Part shown: piece after piece, positions 54,421 through 64,000 of the stretch
Position numbering within the stretch: position 1 is the first letter of the stretch
Layout: each line of letters begins with the position of its first letter
Source: Antedon mediterranea
Taxonomy: Eukaryota; Echinodermata; Crinoidea; Comatulida; Antedonidae
DNA length: 64,000 nucleotides
Assembly: GCF_964355755.1 (NCBI RefSeq)
Contig: NC_092670.1
Location: 10,353,201-10,417,200 of the forward strand
Direction: 5' to 3'
Notes under the pieces: generated by a model
What the model was told of the DNA's origin: nothing
The model's input: the letters and a program-made list of their open reading frames with translations, nothing else
Databases searched by the model: none
Translations under genes and position numbers: made by a program

Positions 54421-55402
54421 AAAGTTATGGAAAGATTCCTCCGTGTATTTACTATGCAGTAACCACTTTGGTGCAGATAGATTATTACATACCGCAATGA
54501 ATTATAATGTTTTACTATGATGACGTCTTTAAAAATTAAAAAAAATGATGCACTGTCAAACTATATACTTTTAACTTTAATATATGAACTTCTTAAGGAA
54601 GAAAGTTAACGTTAAGTTTGTTATTTTGGCCTAAGAAAATGTTATAATTTGTTTGATTGTCGAAATTAATTTTGTTAAATTTAATATGCCATTAATGATG
54701 ACTTAATCAACTTTTGTTCTTCTAATTTCATAATAAATCATACATATGATACATACACTTCAAGAAAATTAAATAAAAAATAGGTGTTCCCGAGCATTCT
54801 AACGATATATATTAATTTTAAAATTTAGCATATTTTCACCATTTTGTTAACTTACACGTGCGTAGCCCGTCACTTTAGACGTGCTCGTATAACGCTGTTT
54901 CGCGTTGAAAAGTGAATAAAATATGATGATATTATTAAAGAAAGGTTATACAACAGTAATCGGACACAAACAGTGCGCATTAACGTTTGACGCGCAGTGC
55001 GCGTGCAAAAATCGGCGCACTCATGGCAATTTTTTAAACGCTTAAAATTGCCTGAAACGTACTCTAATTTCATCGAAAATAAATTCTGACAATTTTCAAC
55101 ATTTTAAGCGCGCGTACGCATGCGTTATATGCGCTACGCACGTAATTGTATTGCCATATGATGAAATGTGACCTGAAATTTATGAGTACCAAATTTTGTT
55201 TAAAAGTGATTCATGTTTGTGAAGATATGATTACAAACGTGATTTCGTTAAATCGCGCGTAGACCGCGTAATTTTTGATTGCGCATCGTGAAAACATAAC
55301 CACATCGATTCCTGGCCATAAGGAATATACTCTGAAAAATTGACTTAGATAGATGAAACTGATGCCAAGATAATTCACGGACAAATAGTGCTAAGGAAAG
55401 AA

Positions 55403-55440
<38 letters not shown>

Positions 55441-55445
<5 letters not shown>

Positions 55446-55496
55446 AGATTTTGACAGAATCAAGAGGTTATATGCATATCATGCATATAACCTAAT
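55441..55496. repeat. Palindromic junction satellite, single copy
   Basis: attttgacagaatcaaga, then arms ggttatatgcat and atgcatataacc. Expanded to three copies at 56930-57118 and two at 58560-58690. An (AAAT)n run precedes it. Confidence 0.9.
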
Positions 55497-55847
55497 AAAT
55501 AAACTAGATTTAATTCGTCACTATGACGAATTATAGGTTATATGCATTGATTTAAATAAAGATAATTGATTTTTAAAAGATATATTGATTGATTGATTTT
55601 GTCAGAATCTTTAATTATTTATAATATATGATAGGACCTTGCTAACGCGAACACCATAGCCGGTATCACAATCCGATCAAAGATCCATATGCGTATAATG
55701 TCATAAACCACATTTGTTGTTACATAATAATAAAGACATAAGTTAATTTTTATCTAGATTTCATTATAAATCATGTGTATAATCTATACACTAAGAAATA
55801 AATTTGAACAAACAATACGGATAATAAAAAAAAAATCTTATTTCGTT

Positions 55848-55925
55848 TCCCAAGGTGAGACTCGAACTCGGTACCTTGAATGCTATAGACACGAGCACAG
55901 ACCATTGAGCCATACACAACTGACT
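55848..55925 (-). repeat. tRNA-like module, unit 3
   Basis: B box GAGTTCGAGTACC-type context with GAGTTCGAG as in unit 1; A-box region has TGGCTCAATGG, closer to the consensus AGTGG type than unit 1. Confidence 0.65.
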
Positions 55926-56929
55926 AAAAGTTGGAGAAAAATTCCTCCGTGTATTTACTATGCAGTAACCACTTTGGTGCAGATAGATTATTACATACCG
56001 CAATGAATTATAATTTTTTACTATGATGACATCTTTAAAAATTTAAAAAAAATGATGCACTGTCAAACTATATACTTTTACCTTTAATATATGAACTTCT
56101 TAAGGAAGAAAGTTAATGTTAAGTTTGTTATTTTGGCCTAAGAAAATGTTATAATTTGTTTGATTGTCGAAATTAATTTTGTTAAATATAATATGCCATT
56201 AATGATGACTTAATCAACTTTTGTTCTTCTAATTTCATAATAAATCATACATATGATACATACACTTCAAGAAAATTAAATAAAAAATAGGTGTTCCCGA
56301 GCATCCTAACGATATATATTAATTTTAAAATTTAGCATATTTTCACCATTTTGTTAACTTACACGTGCGTAGCCTGTCACATTTGACGTGCTCGTATAAC
56401 GCTGTTTCGCGTTGAAAAGTGAATAAAATATGATAATATTATTAAAGAAAGGTTATACAACAGTAATCGGACAAAAACAGTGCGCATTAACGTTTGACGC
56501 GCAGTGCACGTGCAAAAATCTGCGCACTCATGGCAATTTTTTAAACGCTTAAAATTGCCTGAAACGTACTCTAATTTCATCGAAAATAAATTCTGACAAT
56601 TTTCAACATTTTAAGCGTGCGTACGCATGCGTTATATGCGCTACGCACGTAATTGTATTGCCATATGATGAAATATGACCTGAAATTTATGAGTACCAAA
56701 TTTTGTTTAATTGTGATTCATGCTTGTGAAGATATGATTACAAACGTGATTTCGTTAAATCACGCGTAGACCGCGTAATTTTTGATTGCGCATCGTGAAA
56801 ACATAACCACTTCGATTCCTGGCCATAAGGAATATACTCTGAAAAATTGACTTAGATAGATGAAACTGATGCCAAGATAATTCACGGACAAATAGTGCTA
56901 AGGAAAGAATAAATAAAGAAATAAATAAA

Positions 56930-57118
56930 GATTCTGACAGAATCAAGAGGTTATATGCATATCATGCATATAACCTAATAAAGAAATAAATAAAGATTCT
57001 GACAGAATCAAGAGGTTATATGCATGAATGCATGCATATAACCTAATAAATAAATAAATAAATAAAGATTTTGACAGAATCAAGAGGTTATATATGCATA
57101 TCATGCATATAACCTAAT
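56930..57118. repeat. Palindromic junction satellite, three copies
   Basis: Three consecutive units, each attctgacagaatcaaga or attttgacagaatcaaga followed by an inverted ggttatatgcat...atgcatataacc. The centre differs between copies (atc, gaatgc, atc). Confidence 0.92.
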
Positions 57119-57475
57119 AAACTAGATTTAATTCGTCACTATGACGAATTATAGGTTATATGCATTGATTTAAATAAAGATAATTGATTTTTAAAAGATA
57201 TATTGATTGATTGATTTTCTCAGAATCTTTAATTATTTATAATATATGATAGGACGTGACCTTGCCTTGCTAACGCGACCACCATAGCTGGTATCACAAT
57301 CCGATCAAAGATCCATATGCGTATAATGTCATAAACCACATTTGTTGTTACATAATAATAAAGACATAAGTTAATTTTTATCTAGATTTCATTATAAATC
57401 ATGTGTATAATCTATACACTAAGAAATAAATTTGAACAAACAATACGGATAATAAAAAAAAAAATCTTATTTCGT

Positions 57476-57553
57476 TTCCCAAGGTGAGACTCGATCTCGG
57501 TACCTTGAATGCCATAGACACGAGCACAGACCATCGAGCCATACACCACTGAC
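57476..57553 (-). repeat. tRNA-like module, unit 4
   Basis: B box variant GAGATCGAGTCTC as in unit 2; A-box region TGGCTCGATGG. Confidence 0.65.
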
Positions 57554-58690
57554 TAAAAGTTGTAGAAAAATTCCTCCGTGTATTTACTATGCAGTAACCA
57601 GTTTGGTGCAAATAGATTATTACATACCGCAATGAATTATAATTTTTTACTATGATGACATCTTTAAAATGTAAACAAATGATGCACTGTCAAACTATAT
57701 ACTTTTAACTTTAATATATGAACTTTGGAAGGAAGAAAGTTAATGTTAAGTTTGTTATTTTGGCCTAAGAAAATGTCATAATTTGTTTGATTGTCAAAAT
57801 TATTTTTTTTAAATTTAATATGCAATTAATGATGACTTAATCAACTTTTGTTCTCTTAATTTGATAATAAATCATACATATGATACATATACTTCAAGAA
57901 AATGAAATAAAAATAGGTGTTCCCCTGCATTCTGACGATATATATTAATTTTAAAATTTAGCATATTTTCACCATTTTGTTAACTTATACGTGCGTAGCC
58001 AGTCACTTTTGACGTGCTCGTATAACGCAATTTTGAGTTGAAACGTGAATCAAATATGATGATATTATTAAAGAAAGATTGTAAAACAGAAATCGGGCAA
58101 AAAGAGTGCGCATTAACGTTTAACGCGCCGTGCGCGTGAAAAAATCGGCGCACTAATGGCAATTTTTTAAACGCTTAAAATTGCCTGAAACGTACTCTAA
58201 TTTCATCGAAAATTAATTTTGACAATTTTGAACATTTTAAGCGCGCGTACGCAAGCGTTATATGCGCTACGCACGTAATTGTATTGCCATATGATGAAAT
58301 ATGACCTGAAATTTATGAGTACCAAATTTTGTTTAATTGTGATTCATGCTTGTGAAGATATGATTACAAACGTGATTTCGTAAAATCGCACGTAGACCGC
58401 GTAATTTTTGATTGCGCATCGTGAAAATATAACCACATCGATTCCTGGCCATAAGGAATATACTCTGAAAAATTGACTTAGATAGATGAAACTGATATCA
58501 AGATAATTCACGGACAAAATAGTGCTAAGGAAAGAATAAATAAATAAATAAATAAATAAATAAAGATTTTGACAGAATCAAGAGGTTTTATGCATGATAA
58601 TGCATATAACCTAATAAATAAATAAAGAAATAAATAAAGATTCTGACAGAATCAAGAGGTTATATGCATGAATGCATGCATATAACCTAA

Positions 58691-59030
58691 TTAATGATTT
58701 ACTAAAGATTATAACACATCCAAGTACAGTAGTATCTTTTAATAATAATGGAATTTGATATTAATATGTAGTATTATATAGTGGCATATATTTTTAAAAA
58801 TTCTGATAATACTATATTATTATTTAATAAATTATCGTAAACATAAACTTATGTACTGTATGTGATTAAATTAAGACACTGTATATTCAAATTAATTTTA
58901 TTTCATCATTATGTTATTAAACCAAGGTTTTATTATTCATTTAAAATAATTAATATAACACAAAAAGTATGATAACCAAACATGATTTTTGATCTCACTG
59001 CAACTTTAATAAAATCAATATTTGCCATTT
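58691..59030. other. AT-rich spacer before the fibrinogen-related gene
   Basis: No feature recognised; the 3' UTR of the minus-strand gene probably ends near 59015. Confidence 0.5.
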
Positions 59031-59036
59031 TTTATT
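59031..59036 (-). terminator. Candidate polyadenylation signal of the fibrinogen-related gene
   Basis: AATAAA on the minus strand, about 46 bases after the stop codon. Confidence 0.55.
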
Positions 59037-59081
59037 ATGAGCCAAATTAAAGTCAAATTACTAAAGTTATAATTAATTTTC

Positions 59082-59332
59082 TTATGGTGCTCTTTTAACC
59101 ATCATCACTGTCTTCTTGAGACTGTTGTGATTATTATGGAAATGCCACCAGATGATGCCTGTACCATCATATGTACCTGGTGTAAGGTAAAGCCCATTCA
59201 GGTTTGAAGCACCACAGGTATCGTACCACCAACCACCTTTGCGTATCTCAGCACAGTTTACACTGTGCTTATCATTGTCTGTATCATGCGTTGAAAATTG
59301 GTCACCATTGTGGCGTGATGCCAAAGAATCAC
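59082..59332 (-). CDS. FReD exon, C-terminal
   Basis: Acceptor ttgtttgtttag. Reads GDSLASRHNGDQFSTHDTDN, DKHSVNCAEIRKGGWWYDTC, then LNGLYLTPGTYDGTGIIWW and MMVKRAP-stop. The cysteine pair of the C-terminal disulfide and the DTDND calcium-binding loop are intact. Confidence 0.94.
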
Positions 59333-62300
59333 CTAAACAAACAAAACATATCATCTTTAGTTTACTTCATACATGCAGTTTTTTTAATACAATTGTTTTA
59401 TTTAAACATGTAAAAAATTAATATATGCTATGTAAAATGATGCATACCTAATGAGTGTTTTGATTAATTTATGTTTTTTGAGATTCACATCCTGTTTTAG
59501 GGGATTTTTTATTTGTTTAAAATCAAAAAACTTTTTTTTTTTTCAAAAATAGTGTTCTTTTCTTCTTTTATTCTATAAATTATACAATATGGTTGATTTA
59601 TTTTACATAAACAGTTAAGATAAAACCATATACAAGAAAAATACAAATAAACTATACTATATTACATACAACATGAAATTATGAAAATATGATAAAATTG
59701 ACATTAATAAAACATTAATATTATTTTTATATTTTAACTGAAATATACTTTCAATACAAATGTACTGATTTAAAAAAAACAATGGAAGCGAAAACTAATT
59801 TCCAAAGTGTTTAGTAACTACAACATTTAAAATAATAACATTTTTAAATGTTAAATTGAAATGTTGTTGTTAAAAGTTGGAGCTAATCCATTGAACATTT
59901 TGATATCATTTTTAGAATTGTTAGTTTGATTAATTAATTTTAGTTGGTTGTGTATATACCTGTAGTAGCTTTTCTTTAATATTGGTCCAATTTCTTTCAG
60001 ATTTGATATCATGTTGCCTTTTTATCTTTGGGTAGCATATTGTTAAGTTTAACCTAAATCAATTTCAAATTTCTGTTTTTCTTTTTCTATATTTTTCACA
60101 TAATACATGATTTGTAAATAAAACAAGGCCATACATGGCTGCGGTCACGTGCTCAAATTTGAGTTAGTGTTTACCGACCAACCGAGTGAGCTGTAGAGTC
60201 GCGTTTGCACATGACTAAAAATTAATTAATTATTAAACACAACTGTTTTTATAGCTTATATTATACAGTACCAAAGGAAAACTTCATTATACCTGACCTA
60301 CCGTAGTCAGTGCAGTGATGATGAGCTAGCGTTTTCAGTCGCTGTATTTTATGTACAAATCTTTATTTTTGCAGGTAAACCACCCACATCATCACCCTTT
60401 CCTCACTGGCATGAGCGTCGTAAAGCCAGTAGAGGATAGGCCTACGGTGCATCACATGCCCTAAATGCAGAACAAGTTTGGTGGGTAGGGTAGGAACCGA
60501 CTTAAAGTATGAATTTGGCTCTAAGAAACAATTGAAAACCATTAGGCCTACTAATTAAGTTGAGTTAGATAATTTACTATTTATTGACGATTAAATCAAA
60601 TTTATGACTTGCCCCGAATAGAGGTGGTTTTCGAACGAGCGTACCATCTAGTTTAAACTCAATTATATAGGTAGTCATAATTGGTTTGAAAATTCAGTTT
60701 TTAATACTCTTAAAGTGATAAATGCAACAACAACAAAAGTGCACAGTGTGTATTTTTAATGCAAGGTACAAAGGTGAGGCCTATAAAGAAAAATAATACT
60801 TTTAATTCTTTGTTTACTTGAAATGTGTTTTTTAGTGTAAAAATTGATTGAATGTACTAACCTGCCGTTCCTGTGTATCCACTGATGTTCAAAGCATAGT
60901 TAGAGTCCTCAGTATCAATACGAAAGTGAGAATATCTTGCAAACTTCATGTCATCCAAGTGGTCAGTCATCTCTATTAGAAGCTCAAAACTGCCATCAGC
61001 TGTTAAACGGTTGATTTGTTCATTACCAAGCCAGAACTCTGTGTTCACATTTTCAAAACCCTCTTTGTATTCTGCCCAATTACGGTAGAAATCAACTGAT
61101 CCATCTTGTCTTCTCTGTATCACCTGATAATGAAAGGATAGTAATCTATACTCTACAGTCTTACTAAAACAGTGATGTCAAGCCCATCAACTTGAGTAAA
61201 TAGAAGTAAATGAATTAGGAATCTGACCAGTAATATTACGATTAAGGTACGTCAATATTTTACAATTTAATTTTGATGTTCCTCATTTTCTACAATTTGA
61301 TTACACTCATTTTACAATAATTATGCAAGTTTTTGAACATTTAGTGTGATTGTTCTTGCATTATGTTTAGAACATAGTTTTGTTGTGACCTCCAGACAAC
61401 ACTTCAACAAATCGCTCTGCGTGTGCGCAGGTATAGTTATGTGTGGGTCGAGAACCCTATTTCTGAAAAGTAACGTTAGTAAAAAATGTGGAAGAATCAT
61501 TAATTTCTGTTGAACAAAATGATAAATCTAAAGTTATGTTTTTAATAAAGCGAAATACTGTATTATTAGGAATTGTTCATTGCAATAAGCTATTTATCCA
61601 TATGCAAGTTTTAAACATTCCTAAACAACTGTTCGCTTAACTATGTTGTGTAAATGAGTAGAATGTTGATGTCATTCGTTAAAGTCTACATGCTCGTGCG
61701 AAAGCTCCTTATTTCATTCATGCCATCATCTGTAAGTCAACATCGCCCTCTATCTATTTTCAAGATGTAAGGAGTGCAGAGTGCGACGTCATATGTGAAT
61801 GGAATCCCCTTTCCGTTTATTAATTATGAGAGATGCTTGTACAATGGCTTGAATATCGTAAATTTGAAAGTCCTTGTACTTCTGGAACGGATTCTATCTG
61901 AAATCATACCATTGTTCTCTATTAATTGTTTTGCTGGTGTCTCTATGGCTGGCAGTTCTTACAGTAACGTATTGTGATGTGTGTTTTAGTAATGAATTAG
62001 TAAGCTGTGGCAATGATGTTAGATTTACCTCTGATATCTTTAAATAAATTGTAAGTGTCTTTCAAGGATACAAGCAAAATTCAATTTTTTCAAGTAATAA
62101 GCTAGTGTGTTATAATGATGTTGGATTTGCTCCTTCAGATATCTTTACATAAATTGTTGCCTATACTTACTGTCCATCCTGCATCATGCCTCATGTCACA
62201 GTACACAGTAAACTCTGGTCTTCCATCACATGTATGGTGTATCACATATTCACCACTCACAGCAGAAGGATTATTTTGTAAAATCGTACTACAATCCCTC

Positions 62301-62595
62301 ATAAAACACTCTAAAATTACAAAGTTTGAAGATCACATATTAGATATAACATTGAAATAAGCCTATACATTGAGTGAAACGTCCATTTGGTTATAAGATT
62401 AATTTTATAGTAGGTAAATACAAGTGAAAGTACTTTAAGAATATTAAAGAGAACATTTCCTATAGGCAAATTCAACAGCAACAGTCACGACCAGCAGCCA
62501 ATCACTAATAATAAATGTGAACCTCCATATAAGAAATAAATTTATTTAATAATAAATTGTATACTTACTCATTTTGGAATCAGTGGCCAGAACCT
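59082..62595 (-). CDS. Fibrinogen-related (FReD) protein, 5' end missing
   Basis: Four minus-strand exons (62595-62571, 62310-62171, 61123-60862, 59332-59082) join in frame and give a full fibrinogen C-terminal domain of about 215 residues with the stop codon. Landmarks: CFMRDC and EFTVYCDM (first disulfide region), [32 protein letters not shown], the calcium-site DTDND, and NCAEIRKGGWWYDTCGASNL ending in the conserved SNLNG. FReD proteins such as ficolins and tenascin-like lectins are usually secreted and bind acetylated sugars or act in clotting and immunity. The exon that should carry a signal peptide was not found within the last 1.4 kb. The specific subfamily cannot be told. Confidence 0.92.
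59333..60861 (-). other. FReD intron (third of those seen)
   Basis: AT-rich 1.5-kb intron. It contains a GC-richer conserved-looking patch at 60130-60240 (tttaccgaccaaccgagtga, gagctgtagagtcgcg, gcacatgac). The part next to the donor (60750-60861) resembles the relic at 5690-5826. Confidence 0.8.
60862..61123 (-). CDS. FReD exon, central
   Basis: 262 nt, from cattatcag|gtgatacag to ggcag|gttagt. Encodes [36 protein letters not shown], the LLIEMTDHLDD block, FARYSHFRIDTEDSNYAL and SGYTGTAG. The leading GTG is Val inside the protein, not a start. Confidence 0.94.
61124..62170 (-). other. FReD intron (second of those seen)
   Basis: AT-rich, no repeat or RNA gene recognised. A 46-bp phrase (aatgatgttrgatttrcctc...gatatcttta) occurs twice near 62010 and 62115. 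Confidence 0.75.
62171..62310 (-). CDS. FReD exon, start of the fibrinogen domain
   Basis: Acceptor gtaattttag. Encodes CFMRDCSTILQNNPSAVSGE, YVIHHTCDGRPEFTVYCDMR and HDAGWT; donor gtaagtatag. It carries the first cysteines of the domain. Confidence 0.92.
62571..62595 (-). CDS. FReD mini-exon upstream of the domain
   Basis: 25 nt between tttttcttcag and gtaagtatac: VLATDSKM plus one base that joins to give Lys-Cys at the next exon. Good splice sites on both sides and correct phase support it. Short linker exons of this type precede FReD domains. Confidence 0.75.
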
Positions 62596-63160
62596 GAAGA
62601 AAAAGGAAATATAAAATAATTAACATAATGACAGTATATAGATATAGAATGCCGCTATTACTGTAATTTAATCATTACAAACTAGTTTTCTTGGTGAGAG
62701 AGAGAGAGAGAGAGAGAGGAACAGAATTTTACAGTAGTTGAAATAGTGAACTTCCCATGGAGAGTGACCACATGATAATGTAGGTGCATCACATTGGCCA
62801 ATTAGTGTAGATATGCTAGTTTGAAGTCACAACCAAAGACATTATTTTTGATCATACGTCCACTACACAGTCACGCATCATGCATGCGTAGAAATGTATT
62901 CTGATCGAGAATTGTTGGTTGGTTGGGTTTGGAAATAAAATAGAACTAAATAAAGTTTCTTCTTTCAAATAATTTTTTAATTTGGATGATCCAAAAGAAT
63001 AAAATATTTGAATACTACAGTATCCAGAGATCCAGATGAACCTTTTTACTAAAGTTTCTTCTTTGCTCAAATCTAATATTACTTATCACTTAATATACTT
63101 ATACCATGTGTAGTAGAAAACACATAATATTCAAATTATGATTGACAATATTGCTTTTTC
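62596..63160. other. Upstream of the FReD exons, no exon recognised
   Basis: Contains a (GA)n microsatellite at 62695-62718. No signal-peptide exon was found on the minus strand. Confidence 0.5.
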
Positions 63161-63177
63161 ACAGGTTTCCCATTCAA

Positions 63178-63620
63178 AATTATTTGGGCGTAATTATAGA
63201 TGAAACACTAACATGGGGGCATTCCAAAGTATTTTTGTAATATGGACGTGACATTTTTGAGAATATAACTAGCCATATTTTAGAAATAAAAAAGAATACA
63301 TAACATATATGGCCATGAATGTTAATTATGAAAGTCAAACAAATTTATAAGACTGTACAAAAAAATTATTAAAATTGTATGCGTCACAGACAGGCAATGT
63401 ACATGACTTTTAAGAAGGTTTAGGTATTGTAATATTTCTCCTCATTTAAAAGAAATCTTAAAATTTGTTTTGTATCATGATGTTGCCAGATAGTTGTTTT
63501 AGATAACTGAATGTTAATTAACTCCAAATTTATTAATAAATATGATTTATATGTTGTTACAGACGGGATTTTTCCAACGTCGTGGACAGAACACTTTTGT
63601 CCAGGTTAAAAAAATTGTAT
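63178..63620 (+). pseudogene. Decayed LINE fragments
   Basis: YLGVIIDETLTWG at 63179-63219 matches the post-catalytic LGVTIDASLTW block. DGIFPTSWTEHF at 63562-63597 matches the N-terminal GxFPxxW block of reverse transcriptases. Stops lie between, and the order is reversed from a normal LINE, so two separate relics are likely. Confidence 0.55.
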
Positions 63621-64000
63621 AATTTTGATATTAACAAAAATAAAATTACATCAGTTTATTCTTTTATTACAAATCAGAATATTATTCAACCTTTGAAACA
63701 CTGTTGAAAGTTTAGGTCAAGTGAAAATATTAAAATTCATAAAATAATATAAAATATTATTTATAAAATTAATTATTCAAAGAGTTATAAAGAGAAGCAA
63801 TAATTGTTAAATTCATTTGTTTAATTCATTTATTTTAAAAAACATCATTAATTTAAAAGTTAGGTTTCGTATAAACAAATCTTCAAGCTATTAACACATT
63901 TAAGGCGATTCTTTAAAAATTGACGTTGGCATTTGACGTCTGAATTTCTTAGTGGATCCAAGTTGCACCTGAATTTTTCTTCTATCCTTGCTTGAATTTA
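63621..64000. other. AT-rich end of the window
   Basis: No feature recognised. Confidence 0.5.

Larger units (their letters stand above)
52602..58690. repeat. Four tandem 1.4-1.6 kb units with tRNA-like modules and hairpins
   Basis: Each unit begins ctagatttaattcgtcacta (52601, 53996, 55504, 57122). It then contains a tRNA-like module on the minus strand, a gcgcgcgtacgcatgcg zone, and an end with ggccataaggaatatactct and aaagaataaataaa. Spacings are 1395, 1508 and 1618 bp. The increase comes from extra copies of a roughly 65-bp palindromic satellite at the junctions (0, 1, 3 and 2 copies). Open frames of 60-77 codons that recur in each unit run through the tRNA-like part and are not judged coding. 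Confidence 0.95.

Noticed and set aside
52855-57632. Minus-strand frames starting MRYVIIYLHQ and MKLEYVSGNF, repeated in each array unit
   Set aside because: They recur because the DNA unit is duplicated. The first runs through the tRNA-like module, and differences between copies do not favour silent changes by eye.

Overview
This is a 64 kb piece of AT-rich animal nuclear DNA. Its genes have GT-AG introns, it carries several kinds of transposon, and gene density is low. The mix of genes (a galanin/kisspeptin-type neuropeptide receptor, a metazoan queuosine-tRNA mannosyltransferase, a fibrinogen-related protein), the heavy load of LINEs and terminal-inverted-repeat (TIR) elements, and many islands built from TAGGCC-like hexamers suggest a marine invertebrate deuterostome. 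An echinoderm such as a sea cucumber or feather star is my best guess; the species is not proven by the sequence.

Three host genes are supported by exons that join in frame. (1) 20345-25123, plus strand: a complete-looking 351-residue rhodopsin-family receptor in three coding exons, closest by motifs to kisspeptin/galanin/allatostatin-A receptors. (2) 35800-48383, plus strand: five exons of QTMAN (GTDC1), about 325 residues; the C-terminal exon or exons were not found. (3) 62595-59082, minus strand: four exons giving a whole fibrinogen C-terminal domain and the stop codon; the first exons lie upstream or outside the window. An old fragment of a related fibrinogen gene sits at 5741-5826.

Layout. 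1-2900: a LINE with a broken reading frame. 3050-4996: a 50-bp satellite with an 11-unit higher-order repeat. 5940-8584: a Harbinger-like element with TTA target duplications. 9315-11695: an element with many AAGGTGCA subterminal repeats. 12040-19300: decayed LINE pieces, short MITEs and quiet AT-rich DNA. 20345-25123: the receptor gene, whose first intron holds a 179-bp MITE split by a LINE. 25920-27615: two minisatellites arranged as a large palindrome. 27660-29950: tandem copies of a 0.9-kb unit. 30322-35274: a 5-kb element flanked by perfect 8-bp duplications, containing a TTAA-type element that itself contains a smaller TTAA MITE. 35800-48383: QTMAN, whose fourth intron holds a three-layer nest of transposons, the innermost carrying remains of a PHD-like/FLYWCH zinc-finger gene. 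48400-52600: more MITEs. 52600-58690: four tandem 1.4-1.6 kb units, each with a tRNA-like module and hairpins. 59082-62595: the fibrinogen-related gene. 62600-64000: mostly AT-rich DNA with small LINE relics.

The host genes do not form a pathway together. The main interest is the transposon stratigraphy: in several places an empty copy and a filled copy of the same sequence lie in this one window, so insertion points and target duplications can be read directly. Lengths and boundaries below were read by eye.
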